Source: Rhodoferax sp. TS-BS-61-7
Lineage (GTDB): Bacteria > Pseudomonadota > Gammaproteobacteria > Burkholderiales > Burkholderiaceae_C
NCBI RefSeq assembly: GCF_002943465.1
Contig: NZ_PTQY01000001.1
Span: 372,001-436,000 of the forward strand
Reading direction: 5' to 3'
Length of the DNA: 64,000 nucleotides
Made by a program: the position numbers and the translations under genes. Below are positions 18,888-30,085 of this stretch, piece by piece. A model generated the notes under the pieces. The model was not told the origin of the DNA and ran no database searches. It worked only from the letters and a program-made list of their open reading frames with translations. Every line of letters starts with the position of its first letter. Within the stretch, counting starts at the first letter, position 1.

Positions 18888-20426
18888 TTAACCCTGGGCT
18901 GCCACCCGGTCGGATTTGCTTTGTAACTTGTTCAAAGCGCTCAAATAGGCCTTGGCCGAGGCCACCACAATGTCGGGGTCGGCTCCCACGCCGTTCACCA
19001 CGCGGCCGCTGTTTTGGAGGCGCACCGTCACTTCGCCCTGGCTCTCGGTCGATCCGCTGATGGCGTTGACCGAATACAAGACCATCTCGGCCCCGCTCTT
19101 CACATGGGCCTCAATCGCCTTCAGGGACGCATCGACGGGGCCATTGCCATCCGAGTCACTCTTCACCTCTTTGCCAGCCACCGTGAACACCACCGCCGCA
19201 TGGGGGCGCTCACCGGTTTCGCTGTGCTGCGACAGGGACACAAAACTGTATTGCTCCTTGTCCAGCGTGACGCTGTCGTCGCTAACCAGGGCCAGAATGT
19301 CTTCGTCGAAGATATCGCTTTTACGATCGGCCAGTTCCTTGAAACGGGCAAAGGCAGCATTGATTTCGGCCTCACTCTCCAGTTGCACCCCCAGCTCCTG
19401 CAGGCGCTGCTTGAACGCATTGCGGCCACTGAGCTTGCCCAGCACAATTTTGTTGGCGGTCCAACCCACGTCTTCGGCACGCATGATCTCGTAGGTGTCA
19501 CGCGCCTTCAACACACCATCCTGGTGAATACCAGAGGCGTGGGCGAAAGCGTTGGCTCCCACCACGGCCTTGTTGGGTTGCACCACAAACCCCGTGGTCT
19601 GGCTGACCATACGGCTGGCGGCCAAGATGTGCTTGGCATCAATCCCCAACTCCAGCCCGAAATAGTCCTTGCGGGTTTTGACCGCCATGACAATTTCTTC
19701 CAGGCTGCAATTGCCGGCCCGCTCGCCCAGGCCATTGATGGTGCACTCCACCTGGCGCGCGCCCCCGATCTTCACGCCGGCCAACGAGTTGGCCACGGCC
19801 ATGCCCAAGTCGTTGTGGCAATGCACCGACCAGATGGCTTTGTCGGAATTGGGAATACGCTCGCGCAGCGTCTTGATGAAGTGGCCATACAGCTCAGGAA
19901 CGGCGTAACCCACGGTGTCAGGTACGTTGATCGTGGTCGCACCTTCTGTGATGACCGCTTCCAATACACGGCACAGAAAATCCACATCGCTGCGGTAGCC
20001 GTCTTCGGGGCTGAACTCCACATCCGCTACCAAGTTGCGGGCAAAGCGCACGGATTGTTTGGCCTGCTCAAACACCTGGTCTGGTGTCATGCGCAGCTTC
20101 TTCTCCATGTGCAATGGCGAGGTGGCAATGAAGGTGTGGATGCGCGCGCTGTTGGCACCTTTGAGGGCTTCCGCCGCGCGGGAGATATCACGGTCATTGG
20201 CACGCGACAACGAACAAATGGTGGAGTCTTTGATGGTGTTGGCAATCAGCTGCACAGCCTCAAAATCTCCATTGGAACTGGCTGCAAAACCGGCTTCGAT
20301 CACATCCACCTTCAGACGCTCCAGTTGGCGTGCAATGCGCAGCTTCTCGTCACGGGTCATGGACGCGCCGGGCGATTGCTCGCCGTCGCGCAAGGTGGTG
20401 TCAAAAATAATTAGTTTGTCTGCCAT
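18888..20426 (-). CDS. leuA: 2-Isopropylmalate synthase
   Basis: 512 residues. It condenses 2-oxoisovalerate with acetyl-CoA, the first step towards leucine. The N-terminal signature is [16 protein letters not shown], the metal-binding HxH is in [16 protein letters not shown], and [14 protein letters not shown] follows. The last 120 residues form the LeuA regulatory domain for leucine feedback. The ATG at 20426 follows GAGGAG. It lies 23 bases downstream of pssA in the same direction. Confidence 0.98.
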   Translation of the reverse strand: MADKLIIFDTTLRDGEQSPGASMTRDEKLRIARQLERLKVDVIEAGFAASSNGDFEAVQLIANTIKDSTICSLSRANDRDISRAAEALKGANSARIHTFIATSPLHMEKKLRMTPDQVFEQAKQSVRFARNLVADVEFSPEDGYRSDVDFLCRVLEAVITEGATTINVPDTVGYAVPELYGHFIKTLRERIPNSDKAIWSVHCHNDLGMAVANSLAGVKIGGARQVECTINGLGERAGNCSLEEIVMAVKTRKDYFGLELGIDAKHILAASRMVSQTTGFVVQPNKAVVGANAFAHASGIHQDGVLKARDTYEIMRAEDVGWTANKIVLGKLSGRNAFKQRLQELGVQLESEAEINAAFARFKELADRKSDIFDEDILALVSDDSVTLDKEQYSFVSLSQHSETGERPHAAVVFTVAGKEVKSDSDGNGPVDASLKAIEAHVKSGAEMVLYSVNAISGSTESQGEVTVRLQNSGRVVNGVGADPDIVVASAKAYLSALNKLQSKSDRVAAQG

Positions 20427-20449
20427 ACCCGTTCTCCTCATTCTTCCAT

Positions 20450-21295
20450 TCACATGTGCAAGCCGCGCTCTTCGGGCTCGTCGGTTGACGTGCTGATCAC
20501 ACTGGTGCGCACCCCCCGGGCCCGGCGCACGCCGTACACCACATAACCACTCACGCCGTACACCACAAACACACCGAACATCACGGTGGGCGGGTCAATA
20601 TTGATCACCGCAATGCCCAGGGCGATCAGCACGATCACGGCAAACGGCACGCTGCGTTTCATGCTCACATCCTTGAAGCTGTAAAACGGCACATTGGTCA
20701 CCATGGTCAACCCCGCGTACAGAGCCAAGGTAAACATGATCCAAGGCACGGGCAGCGCGAACGCCCCCAGTTCCAACGCGTCAGTCCCCTTCAGGCCACT
20801 CTCCGTCAACAACCAGATGAAACCCGCCACCAGGGCGGCAGCAGCGGGTGAGGGCAAGCCTTGAAAATAACGCTTGTCCACCACCGTCGTGTTCACATTG
20901 AAGCGCGCCAAACGCAAGGCTGCACAGGCACAGTACACAAAGGCCGCAATCCAGCCCCAACGGCCCAAGCCTTGCAAAGCCCATACGTACGAAATCAAGG
21001 CAGGTGCCGCACCAAAGGACACCATGTCGGACAAGGAGTCCATCTGCTCACCAAAGGCGCTCTGGGTGTTGGTCATGCGGGCCACGCGCCCGTCCAGACT
21101 GTCCAGCACCATGGCACAAAAAACGCCCACGGCGGCTTGGTCAAAGCGACCATTGATGGCCATCACGATTGCGTAAAACCCGCCGAACAAAGCAGCCAGC
21201 GTGAACAAATTGGGCAACACGTAGATGCCCTTGCGCCGCTTGGAAATCACAACGCCTTCTGTGCCGTTGTCTTTTAAATCAGAACCGTCATGCAT
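20450..21295 (-). CDS. pssA: CDP-diacylglycerol--serine O-phosphatidyltransferase
   Basis: 281 residues from the ATG at 21295, which has GGAG upstream. Membrane enzyme of phosphatidylserine synthesis. The CDP-alcohol phosphotransferase motif is complete: [10 protein letters not shown], then [14 protein letters not shown]. Several membrane spans follow, and the C-terminus is charged. An open frame extends 67 codons further upstream, but that part overlaps the ilvC terminator region and is not expected to be translated. Its place between ilvC and leuA is a known betaproteobacterial arrangement. Confidence 0.95.
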   Translation of the reverse strand: MHDGSDLKDNGTEGVVISKRRKGIYVLPNLFTLAALFGGFYAIVMAINGRFDQAAVGVFCAMVLDSLDGRVARMTNTQSAFGEQMDSLSDMVSFGAAPALISYVWALQGLGRWGWIAAFVYCACAALRLARFNVNTTVVDKRYFQGLPSPAAAALVAGFIWLLTESGLKGTDALELGAFALPVPWIMFTLALYAGLTMVTNVPFYSFKDVSMKRSVPFAVIVLIALGIAVINIDPPTVMFGVFVVYGVSGYVVYGVRRARGVRTSVISTSTDEPEERGLHM

Positions 21296-21417
21296 GTAGT
21301 TTCTCCAGGGTCGCAGCAAGACACTCGGGGTCCCGTTGACCCAGGACGGCCTCGCGCCACCAACACACACCAGTGTAAGCCAGCACAAGCCCCCAAAAGC
21401 GCAAGCCCCACAAAAGG

Positions 21418-21441
21418 AAAAGGCCACCAAGGTGGCCTTTT
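21418..21441 (-). terminator. Terminator after ilvC
   Basis: AAAAGGCCACC and GGTGGCCTTTT pair almost without a loop; on the minus strand TTTTCCTTTT follows. It separates the ilvBHC transcript from pssA-leuA. Confidence 0.75.
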
Positions 21442-21458
21442 CACAGGTCGCGCAAGAA

Positions 21459-22532
<1,074 letters not shown>

Positions 22533-22610
22533 TCAGGGCGAACGGTAAACACTGTCGCCAAACAATCCCTGCGTGGTGAGCCAGCCGAAGCACACACAGG
22601 AAAACCGAAA

Positions 22611-23102
22611 TCAAACCCGCAGAATGCGCTCACCGCGGCCAATACCGCTGGAGCCCGTACGCACCGTCTCCAGAATCGCCGCACGCTCGATGGCTTCGAG
22701 GAATGCATCGTTCTTGGATTGGTCGCCCGTGAGTTCAATCGTGTAACTTTTTTCAGTGACATCGATGATGCGACCGCGGAAGATGTCCGCCATACGTTTC
22801 ATCTCTTCACGCTCCTTGCCCACCGCACGCACCTTGACCATCATGAGCTCACGCTCGATGTAGGCGCCTTCGGTCAGGTCCACCACCTTCACGACTTCAA
22901 TCAGCCGGTTCAGATGCTTGGTGATTTGTTCAATCACGTCATCCGACCCGGACGTCTGAATTGTCATGCGGGACAAGGTGGGGTCTTCAGTGGGAGCCAC
23001 CGTCAGGGATTCAATGTTGTAACCACGGGCCGAGAACAGGCCCACAACGCGGGAAAGAGCGCCAGGCTCGTTTTCCAGCAAAACTGCAATGATGTGTTTC
23101 AT
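22611..23102 (-). CDS. ilvH: Acetolactate synthase small (regulatory) subunit
   Basis: 163 residues, the usual length. It has an N-terminal ACT domain (KHIIAVLLENEPGALSRVVG, LFSARGYNIESLTVAPTEDP) and a C-terminal ALS-small domain (LTGDQSKNDAFLEAIER). It binds valine and activates the large subunit, encoded 140 bases upstream. Confidence 0.97.
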   Translation of the reverse strand: MKHIIAVLLENEPGALSRVVGLFSARGYNIESLTVAPTEDPTLSRMTIQTSGSDDVIEQITKHLNRLIEVVKVVDLTEGAYIERELMMVKVRAVGKEREEMKRMADIFRGRIIDVTEKSYTIELTGDQSKNDAFLEAIERAAILETVRTGSSGIGRGERILRV

Positions 23103-23242
23103 AAATACCGATTCCTCTTTTCGCTGCCCTCCCCGTGCGGCGGTAACCGCACAGCTTGGCAGACAATAGATTCATTCAAAAATGATAGCGGTCTGCGCAT
23201 ATTCCATGCGGGCTAGACCCCTATTTCGCTTGTAATCCGGGC

Positions 23243-25036
23243 TTACAGATCCTCCGAGCCCAGCAGCATTTCGGTAATACCCTTGCCAGCCTGCACCATG
23301 GGGAACACGTTCTCCGTGGGGTCAGTGCGGAAGTCCATGAACACCGTGCGGTCCTTGAGCTTGCGGGCCTCGCGCAGCGCGGGCTCCACATCACCCGGCT
23401 TTTCGATCAGCATGCCGACGTGGCCATAGGCCTCGGCCAGCTTGACGAAGTTGGGCAGCGCATCCATGTAGCTGTGGCTGTAGCGGCCTTCGTACTCCAC
23501 CTCTTGCCACTGGCGCACCATGCCCAGGTAGCGGTTGTTCAGGGAGCAAATCTTGATCGGCGTGTTGTACTGCAGGCAGGTCGACAGCTCCTGGATGTTC
23601 ATCTGCACCGAGCCCTCGCCGGTGATACAGAACACTTCGCTGTCAGGCTTGGCCAGTTTGATGCCCATGGCGTAGGGAATGCCCACACCCATGGTGCCCA
23701 GGCCACCGGAGTTGATCCAGCGGCGTGGTTCGTCAAACTTGTAGTACTGCGCCGCCCACATCTGGTGCTGGCCCACGTCGGACGTGATGTAGGTGTCCAC
23801 GTCCTTGGTCATGTTCCACAACGTCTCGACCACATACTGGGGCTTGATCACGTCGCCATTGCCCAAGCTGTACTTCATGCAATCACGCTTGCGCCAGCCC
23901 TCGATGGTGTCCCACCAGGCGCCCAGTGCGTTCGCATCGGGCTTGGTGCTGCCCTCGCGGATCATGGCGATCATTTCGTTAAGCACGTCTTTCACGTCGC
24001 CCACAATCGGAATGTCCACCTTGACGCGCTTGGAGATGCTCGACGGATCAATGTCGATATGGATGATCTTGCGTTCGTTCTGCGCAAAGTGTTTGGGGTT
24101 ACCAATCACGCGGTCGTCAAAACGGGCGCCCACGGCCAGCAGCACGTCGCAGTTCTGCATGGCGTTGTTGGCTTCCACTGTGCCGTGCATGCCCAACATG
24201 CCCAGGAACTTACGGTCGCTGGCGGGGTATGCGCCCAAGCCCATCAAGGTGTTGGTGCAGGGGTAACCCAGCATGTCCACCAGGGTGCGCAGCTCTGCCG
24301 AGGCATTGCTCAGCAACACGCCGCCACCGGTGTAAATATAGGGGCGCTTGGCCGCCAGCAGCAATTGCAGTGCCTTGCGGATTTGTCCGCCATGGCCCTT
24401 GCGCACCGGGTTGTAAGAGCGCATTTCCACCGTTTCGGGGTAGCCGTGGTAAGGGACCTTTTTGAAGGACACGTCCTTCGGGATATCCACCACCACGGGG
24501 CCGGGGCGGCCGCTGCGTGCGATGTGGAAGGCCTTTTTCATCACATCAGCCATGTCCTTGGCGTCTTTGACCAGGAAGTTGTGCTTCACGATGGGGCGCG
24601 TGATGCCGACCGTGTCGCATTCCTGGAATGCATCCAGGCCAATGGCGTGTGTAGGGACCTGCCCACTGATGATCACCATGGGGATGCTGTCCATGTACGC
24701 CGTGGCGATGCCGGTCACGGCATTCGTCAGGCCAGGGCCGGAGGTGACCAGGGCCACACCCACGTCACCGGTGGCGCGCGCATAGCCGTCGGCAGCGTGC
24801 ACAGCCGCCTGTTCGTGGCGTACCAGCACGTGCTGAATCGTGTCTTGTTTGTAAAACGCGTCGTAAATGTGCAAAACCGCGCCGCCGGGGTAACCCCAGA
24901 TGTATTTGACGTTTTCGGCTTGCAGGGATTTGATCAGCACCTCCGCACCACGCAGCTCGGGAACGGCGGGGGTAGCAGCAGTGGGAGACTTGGACGCAGA
25001 GGATGCCGAAGCGATTTCAGCTTTAGTAATTTCCAT
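23243..25036 (-). CDS. ilvB: Acetolactate synthase large subunit
   Basis: 597 residues. ThDP-dependent enzyme that condenses pyruvate to acetolactate. The catalytic glutamate is in LVRHEQAAVHAADGYARATG; the ThDP-binding motif begins GEGSVQMNIQEL and runs to LNNRYLGMVRQWQE. The first 25 residues are a low-complexity Ser/Ala stretch. The gene heads the ilvBHC operon and is divergent from a sigma-factor gene. A likely extended -10 lies about 150 bases upstream, giving a long leader. Confidence 0.98.
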   Translation of the reverse strand: MEITKAEIASASSASKSPTAATPAVPELRGAEVLIKSLQAENVKYIWGYPGGAVLHIYDAFYKQDTIQHVLVRHEQAAVHAADGYARATGDVGVALVTSGPGLTNAVTGIATAYMDSIPMVIISGQVPTHAIGLDAFQECDTVGITRPIVKHNFLVKDAKDMADVMKKAFHIARSGRPGPVVVDIPKDVSFKKVPYHGYPETVEMRSYNPVRKGHGGQIRKALQLLLAAKRPYIYTGGGVLLSNASAELRTLVDMLGYPCTNTLMGLGAYPASDRKFLGMLGMHGTVEANNAMQNCDVLLAVGARFDDRVIGNPKHFAQNERKIIHIDIDPSSISKRVKVDIPIVGDVKDVLNEMIAMIREGSTKPDANALGAWWDTIEGWRKRDCMKYSLGNGDVIKPQYVVETLWNMTKDVDTYITSDVGQHQMWAAQYYKFDEPRRWINSGGLGTMGVGIPYAMGIKLAKPDSEVFCITGEGSVQMNIQELSTCLQYNTPIKICSLNNRYLGMVRQWQEVEYEGRYSHSYMDALPNFVKLAEAYGHVGMLIEKPGDVEPALREARKLKDRTVFMDFRTDPTENVFPMVQAGKGITEMLLGSEDL

Positions 25037-25185
25037 GATGAACCTTTGTGAATTTCTCTAACGAAAAACCTTGGGTGCCCCTACGCAAACTCTTGTGGAG
25101 TCGTGTCGGGACTTGAGATCCAAGCCATGGGCGCACTGAATATTGCGCCGGACCAGGATCCGTTTGCCTTTTAATTTGCATCCGC

Positions 25186-25194
25186 ATTATCGCA
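25186..25194 (-). promoter_or_regulatory. Extended -10 candidate for ilvBHC
   Basis: On the minus strand TGC followed by GATAAT, an extended -10. No good -35 is seen. The leader to the ilvB start would be about 145 bases. Confidence 0.35.
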
Positions 25195-25307
25195 CTGGTT
25201 TTGCTAGGCCCCTGCGCCCCCTGTGGATCGGGCCGACGCGGTGCCATAATCCGGGCGCGCTCAGCCCTGTTGGCGGCGGCAAACCCGTACTCAAAGGCCC
25301 CTACCGC

Positions 25308-25874
25308 TTGGCTACCGAACAAGAGCTGTCCGATTTTCTGAAAAGCGTCGAAGGGCGGGCCTTCAAGCGCTCGGTCTACCACGTGCGCAACGAGCAGGCG
25401 GCACTGGATATCGTGCAAGACAGCATGATGAAATTGGCCGAGCACTACGGGCACAAGCCCGTCAATGAACTACCCATGCTGTTCCAGCGCATTCTGTCGA
25501 ACTGCACCCTGGACTGGTTCCGTAGGCAAAAAACCTACAACGCCCTGTTTTCGACCATGGGTGACTTCGAGTCATCCAACGAAGACGGGGATTTTGACCT
25601 GCTGGAAACCCTGCATTCCGAGAGTGTTCCGGAACAAAACGAAAGTTCCGAGACCCAACTGGAACGGGCACAAACCTTGCGGGCGATAGAAACTGAGATT
25701 TTGGAGCTCCCGACACGTCAACGCGAAGCCTTTTTGATGCGTTATTGGGAAGACATGGACGTCGCGGAGACGGCCGCCGCCATGGGATGCTCCCAAGGAA
25801 GTGTTAAAACACACTGCTCTCGAGCGGTACATGCCTTGGGCGCCGCCCTCAAGGCCAAGGGAATTCGACTATGA
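25308..25874 (+). CDS. RNA polymerase sigma factor (ECF-like sigma-70 family)
   Basis: 188 residues from a TTG start. Region 2 covers AFKRSVYHVRNEQAALDIVQ, DSMMKLAEHY and LDWFRRQK; region 4 covers LPTRQREAFLMRYWEDMDVA and GCSQGSVKTHCSRAVHALG. I chose TTG at 25308 because sequence before it (Pro/Arg-rich) does not look coding and the family begins at ATEQELSDFL. Start certainty is modest. The next gene overlaps its stop (ATGA), and that gene has one membrane span, so the pair could be sigma factor and anti-sigma factor (inference). A TGC-CATAAT extended -10 candidate lies at 25242-25250. Confidence 0.88.
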   Translation: MATEQELSDFLKSVEGRAFKRSVYHVRNEQAALDIVQDSMMKLAEHYGHKPVNELPMLFQRILSNCTLDWFRRQKTYNALFSTMGDFESSNEDGDFDLLETLHSESVPEQNESSETQLERAQTLRAIETEILELPTRQREAFLMRYWEDMDVAETAAAMGCSQGSVKTHCSRAVHALGAALKAKGIRL

Positions 25875-26305
25875 CAGCCAAACAACACGCCAACCACCGT
25901 ATCGCCAGCCAGGATGATCTGGGCCGCGCCATCACGTCGCGCCTCCATGAGGCATCCCAGCAACTGCCCCATGACGTGAGCGAACGCCTCAAGGCCGCCC
26001 GCATGTTGGCCCTGGAAAAGCGCCGTCAGGCGCAGGTGCGGCTTGCGTCGGCTGTCGTGGCATCGGGCGGCTCTGCAGCCCTGCAATTGGGTGATGGCTT
26101 GCGCGGAAAATGGCGCTTGCTGGGCGCTTGGCTGCCCTTGCTGGCCTTGGTGGCCGGTCTGGTGACCATCGATTTTGTGCAAGACGACTTCCGCGCCCAG
26201 GAAATTGCCGATGTGGATGTGGAACTGCTGACCGACGACCTGCCGCCAGACGCCTTTACCGACCCCGGTTTTGCCCAGTACCTGCGACTGAACCGCACTG
26301 AGTAA
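25871..26305 (+). CDS. DUF3619 family protein, candidate anti-sigma partner
   Basis: 144 residues. A hydrophilic N-terminal part with HEASQQLPHDVSERLKAARM and ALEKRRQAQ is followed by one membrane segment (LLGAWLPLLALVAGLVTI) and an acidic periplasmic end (DVDVELLTDDLPPDAF). This matches the DUF3619 family as I know it. The start overlaps the sigma-factor stop by four bases. Topology and coupling suggest control of the sigma factor at the membrane, but no anti-sigma motif is recognised. Confidence 0.8.
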   Translation: MTAKQHANHRIASQDDLGRAITSRLHEASQQLPHDVSERLKAARMLALEKRRQAQVRLASAVVASGGSAALQLGDGLRGKWRLLGAWLPLLALVAGLVTIDFVQDDFRAQEIADVDVELLTDDLPPDAFTDPGFAQYLRLNRTE

Positions 26306-26343
26306 AGATCAACCGCCTCCACCCCAAGACCCATTGCCACGCC

Positions 26344-26973
26344 ATGCGCTCGACTGACCTGCGACCCAAGACCTCCCTGCCACTGGCAAGCTGGGGCGTC
26401 GTGTGCCTGTTTGCAGCCGTTGCGCCTCTCTCCGTGTTGGCACAAGCCACCGCGACGCCAGCCCCTAAACCCCTCAGCACTCCGCTGATGGCACTGGCCT
26501 GGAAAGACCTGAGCGCCGTACAACGCCAGTCCCTCAAACCTCTTGAAAGTACCTGGGACACACTCAACGACGGGCACAAACGCAAGTGGATTGCGCTGGC
26601 CCACAACTACCCCCAACTGGCCCCGGCCGAACAAGCCAAGATGCACGGCCGCATGGCCGAGTGGGCAGCCCTCAAGCCACGTGCCCGTGAAATGGCACGC
26701 TTGAACTTTGCGGAAACCAAAAAAGTGACACCCGCCGAGCGTGCCGCCAACTGGGAGGCCTACCAGGCCCTGAGCCCCGAAGAGAAAAAACGCTTGGCCA
26801 AGAAGACCCCCGCCAAACCTGCGGGTGCCGCCGTCTCCACCAAACCCCTGCCCCCCAGCAAACTCACCCCGGTGCCTGTGACCCGCCTGTCGCCCGAAAC
26901 CGACCGGGCCAAGTTCACCGCACAACAGGCGATTGACCCCAACACCCTGTTGCCCTTGGCGCCGCCCAAATAA
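26344..26973 (+). CDS. DUF3106 domain protein, exported
   Basis: 209 residues with a hydrophobic N-terminal segment (ASWGVVCLFAAVAPLSVLAQA) that looks like a signal peptide. The middle has Trp-containing helices typical of DUF3106 (LAWKDLSAVQRQSLKPLEST, KRKWIALAHNYPQLAP). The C-terminal third is rich in Pro, Lys and Ala. Function unknown; fourth-neighbour context is a sigma factor, DUF3619, RDD and dgkA. Confidence 0.82.
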   Translation: MRSTDLRPKTSLPLASWGVVCLFAAVAPLSVLAQATATPAPKPLSTPLMALAWKDLSAVQRQSLKPLESTWDTLNDGHKRKWIALAHNYPQLAPAEQAKMHGRMAEWAALKPRAREMARLNFAETKKVTPAERAANWEAYQALSPEEKKRLAKKTPAKPAGAAVSTKPLPPSKLTPVPVTRLSPETDRAKFTAQQAIDPNTLLPLAPPK

Positions 26974-27022
26974 CAGCCCGCCAGCCCCAGAGGCCCACAA
27001 GCCCCTCTCTACAATCGGGGAC

Positions 27023-27553
27023 ATGTCGTCCCCCGAATCTTTGCAAGCCGCCATCACCTCCCCGTCCCTGGACGCCCCCAGCCTGCGCCGACGTATGGCC
27101 TGCTGGCTTTATGAAGGCATGTTGTTGTTTGCTGTGGCTTTCCTCGCAACCTGGTTATTCAGCACATTGGGCCAAATGCGCAGTGGTATTGATCCGCGAC
27201 GCCCACTCCTCATCGCCTTCCTTTTCGTGATCTTTGGTATTTATTTCGTCTGGTTTTGGGCCCATGGTCAAACACTGCCCATGAAGACTTGGAATATCCG
27301 CTTGGTGGACCGCCAGGGACGTGCCGTCACCCAGCTGCGCGCCCTGGGACGCTACGCTTTAAGTTGGATCTGGTTTGTGCCGCCAGTCTTGGCCATTGCC
27401 TATTTCCACCTCAATGCGGGAGAAATGGTTGTCATCACCTTTGGCTGGATTGCGGTCTGGGCCGTGTTGAGCCGCTTTCATCCGCAGCGCCAGTTTTGGC
27501 ACGATGCGCTGGCCGGCACCCGGCTGGTCACCTCCCTGCCCCTGAGCCGTTAA
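27023..27553 (+). CDS. RDD family membrane protein
   Basis: 176 residues. RDD proteins have an Arg-Asp-Asp-like start and three or four membrane spans. Here LRRRMACWLYEGMLLFAVAF begins the domain, GQTLPMKTWNIRLVDRQGR is the family's central block, and RQFWHDALAGTRLV ends it. Function of the family is poorly defined (transport or membrane organisation). Start chosen at the ATG at 27023. Confidence 0.88.
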   Translation: MSSPESLQAAITSPSLDAPSLRRRMACWLYEGMLLFAVAFLATWLFSTLGQMRSGIDPRRPLLIAFLFVIFGIYFVWFWAHGQTLPMKTWNIRLVDRQGRAVTQLRALGRYALSWIWFVPPVLAIAYFHLNAGEMVVITFGWIAVWAVLSRFHPQRQFWHDALAGTRLVTSLPLSR

Positions 27554-27564
27554 AGCACGTCCCC

Positions 27565-28346
<782 letters not shown>

Positions 28347-30023
28347 TCAGGCCCGGAATTTACTGGTAATAGGATAACGCCAATCCTTGCCAAAGCTGCG
28401 GTGTGTGACACGAATGCCCACGGGTGCCTGGCGGCGTTTGTACTCGTTGATCTTGATGAGGCGGGTCACCTTTTCCACGTCGGCCCGCGCAAAGCCGGCC
28501 GCGATGATGGATTCGATGCTCTCGTCGTTCTCCATATAACGCTCCAGAATACCGTCCAACACCTCGTAGGGCGGCAGGCTGTCCTGGTCCTTCTGGTCGG
28601 GGCGCAGCTCGGCGCTGGGCGGGCGCGTGATGATGCGCTCGGGGATGGGGCCGACACCCGTGCCATACGGGTCGTGCAGGTTGCGCCAGCGGCAGAGCTT
28701 GAACACCGCGGTTTTGGCCAGGTCCTTGATGACGGCAAAGCCGCCCGCCATGTCACCGTACAGCGTGCAGTAGCCGGTGGCCATTTCACTCTTATTGCCG
28801 GTGGTCAGCACAATGCTGCCGAACTTGTTGGACAACGCCATCAGCAGCGTGCCGCGGATACGGGCCTGGATGTTCTCTTCGGTGGTGTCTTCGGCGCGGC
28901 CCGCAAACTCCTTCGCCAGCGAGGCCTTGAAGGCTTCGAACTCGGGCACGATGGAAATCTCGTCGTAGCGCACGCCCATGCGGGCGGCCATGTCGCGGGC
29001 GTCGATCCAGCTGATGTCGGCCGTGTAGGGCGAGGGCATCATCACCGCGCGCACCTTGTCGGCACCCAGCGCATCCACCGCCACGGCCAGCACCAGCGCG
29101 GAGTCAATGCCACCCGACAGGCCCAACAGCGCACCGGGGAAGCCGTTTTTGCCAATATAGTCGCGCACACCCAGCACCAGTGCATCCCACAAATCCGCCT
29201 CAGGGCTGCGTTCCGGCTCCACCGTCGCTACGATTTTGATAGCTGCTTGCGCACGCTCCACCTGGGCCAGAAACAGATTTTCCTTGAAACTCGGGGCACG
29301 ACCGGCCACCGTGCCATCGGCGTTCAACGCAAACGAGTGGCCTTCAAACACCACTTCGTCCTGCCCGCCCACCAGATGGGCATAGACCAGCGGCAGACCC
29401 GTAGCTTGGCAGCGCTCGGCCATCTTGGCCTCGCGCTCATAACCCTTGCCCACGTGGAAGGGGGATGCGTTGATAACGGCCAGCAGCTCGGCCCCCGCCT
29501 CTTGGGCCAGGCGCGCGGGCTCTTCAAACCAAGCATCTTCACAGATCAGCAGGCCCACTTTGACGGCGTCAGCGCCCTCGCCTGCCGTGAACACGCAGAC
29601 CCCGTTGCCGGGAGTGAAATAACGGCGTTCGTCGAACACCTGGTAGTTGGGTAGCTCGCGCTTGGCGTAGGTGGCGACCACCTGGCCCTCGCGCAGCACG
29701 CTGGCCGCATTGTGGCGCTGCTGCACTGCGGTGGAGCGCGTGCGGCTGTCGCCGCCCTGGGGGTGGCCCACCACTACGCAGAGGCCTTTTAACCCGGCGA
29801 GCTGCTGGGCCACGGCTTTCACGGCATCATCGCAGGCGGCGATAAAGGCGGGACGCAGAAACAGGTCTTCGGCCGCGTAGCCGCAGATGGAGAGTTCGGG
29901 GGTGAGCAGCAAGCGCGCGCCATCGGCATAGGCCTGGGTCGCCGCAGCTACGATTTTTTTGACGTTACCGTCCAAGTCGCCAACGATGAAATTGAGTTGT
30001 GCCACGCACAGTGAAAGAGTCAT
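28347..30023 (-). CDS. nadE: Glutamine-dependent NAD+ synthase
   Basis: 558 residues. The N-terminal nitrilase-type amidase has its Glu, Lys and Cys in LLLTPELSICGY, AKRELPNYQVF and GLLICEDAWF. The C-terminal synthase domain has the PP-loop LGLSGGIDSALVLAVA. It makes NAD from its deamido form. Residues about 257 to 266 (RAQAAIKIVA) are encoded by the left half of a dispersed repeat, at the domain junction. Start chosen at MTLSLCVAQLNF; the gene is divergent from the PF04339 gene with a 62-base spacer. Confidence 0.96.
   Translation of the reverse strand: MTLSLCVAQLNFIVGDLDGNVKKIVAAATQAYADGARLLLTPELSICGYAAEDLFLRPAFIAACDDAVKAVAQQLAGLKGLCVVVGHPQGGDSRTRSTAVQQRHNAASVLREGQVVATYAKRELPNYQVFDERRYFTPGNGVCVFTAGEGADAVKVGLLICEDAWFEEPARLAQEAGAELLAVINASPFHVGKGYEREAKMAERCQATGLPLVYAHLVGGQDEVVFEGHSFALNADGTVAGRAPSFKENLFLAQVERAQAAIKIVATVEPERSPEADLWDALVLGVRDYIGKNGFPGALLGLSGGIDSALVLAVAVDALGADKVRAVMMPSPYTADISWIDARDMAARMGVRYDEISIVPEFEAFKASLAKEFAGRAEDTTEENIQARIRGTLLMALSNKFGSIVLTTGNKSEMATGYCTLYGDMAGGFAVIKDLAKTAVFKLCRWRNLHDPYGTGVGPIPERIITRPPSAELRPDQKDQDSLPPYEVLDGILERYMENDESIESIIAAGFARADVEKVTRLIKINEYKRRQAPVGIRVTHRSFGKDWRYPITSKFRA
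29227..29253 (+). repeat. Dispersed element, copy 5, left half only (inside nadE)
   Basis: GCTACGATTTTGATAGC followed by TGCTTGCGCA, then unrelated sequence; the right half with GGGCTAGAGGCC is missing. It is antisense to nadE and in the same frame as copies 1, 2 and 9. Confidence 0.65.
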
Positions 30024-30085
30024 GAACCAGCCAATAGTTGTTCGGGGCAGCGCAGTGTGCGCCGCCATGGCGCAGGGTGCGCTCC

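Noticed and set aside
29938..29970. Possible further element copy near the nadE start (GCTACGATTTTTTTG).
   Set aside because: Matches only the left arm for a few bases, and the encoded residues fit normal NAD synthase sequence.
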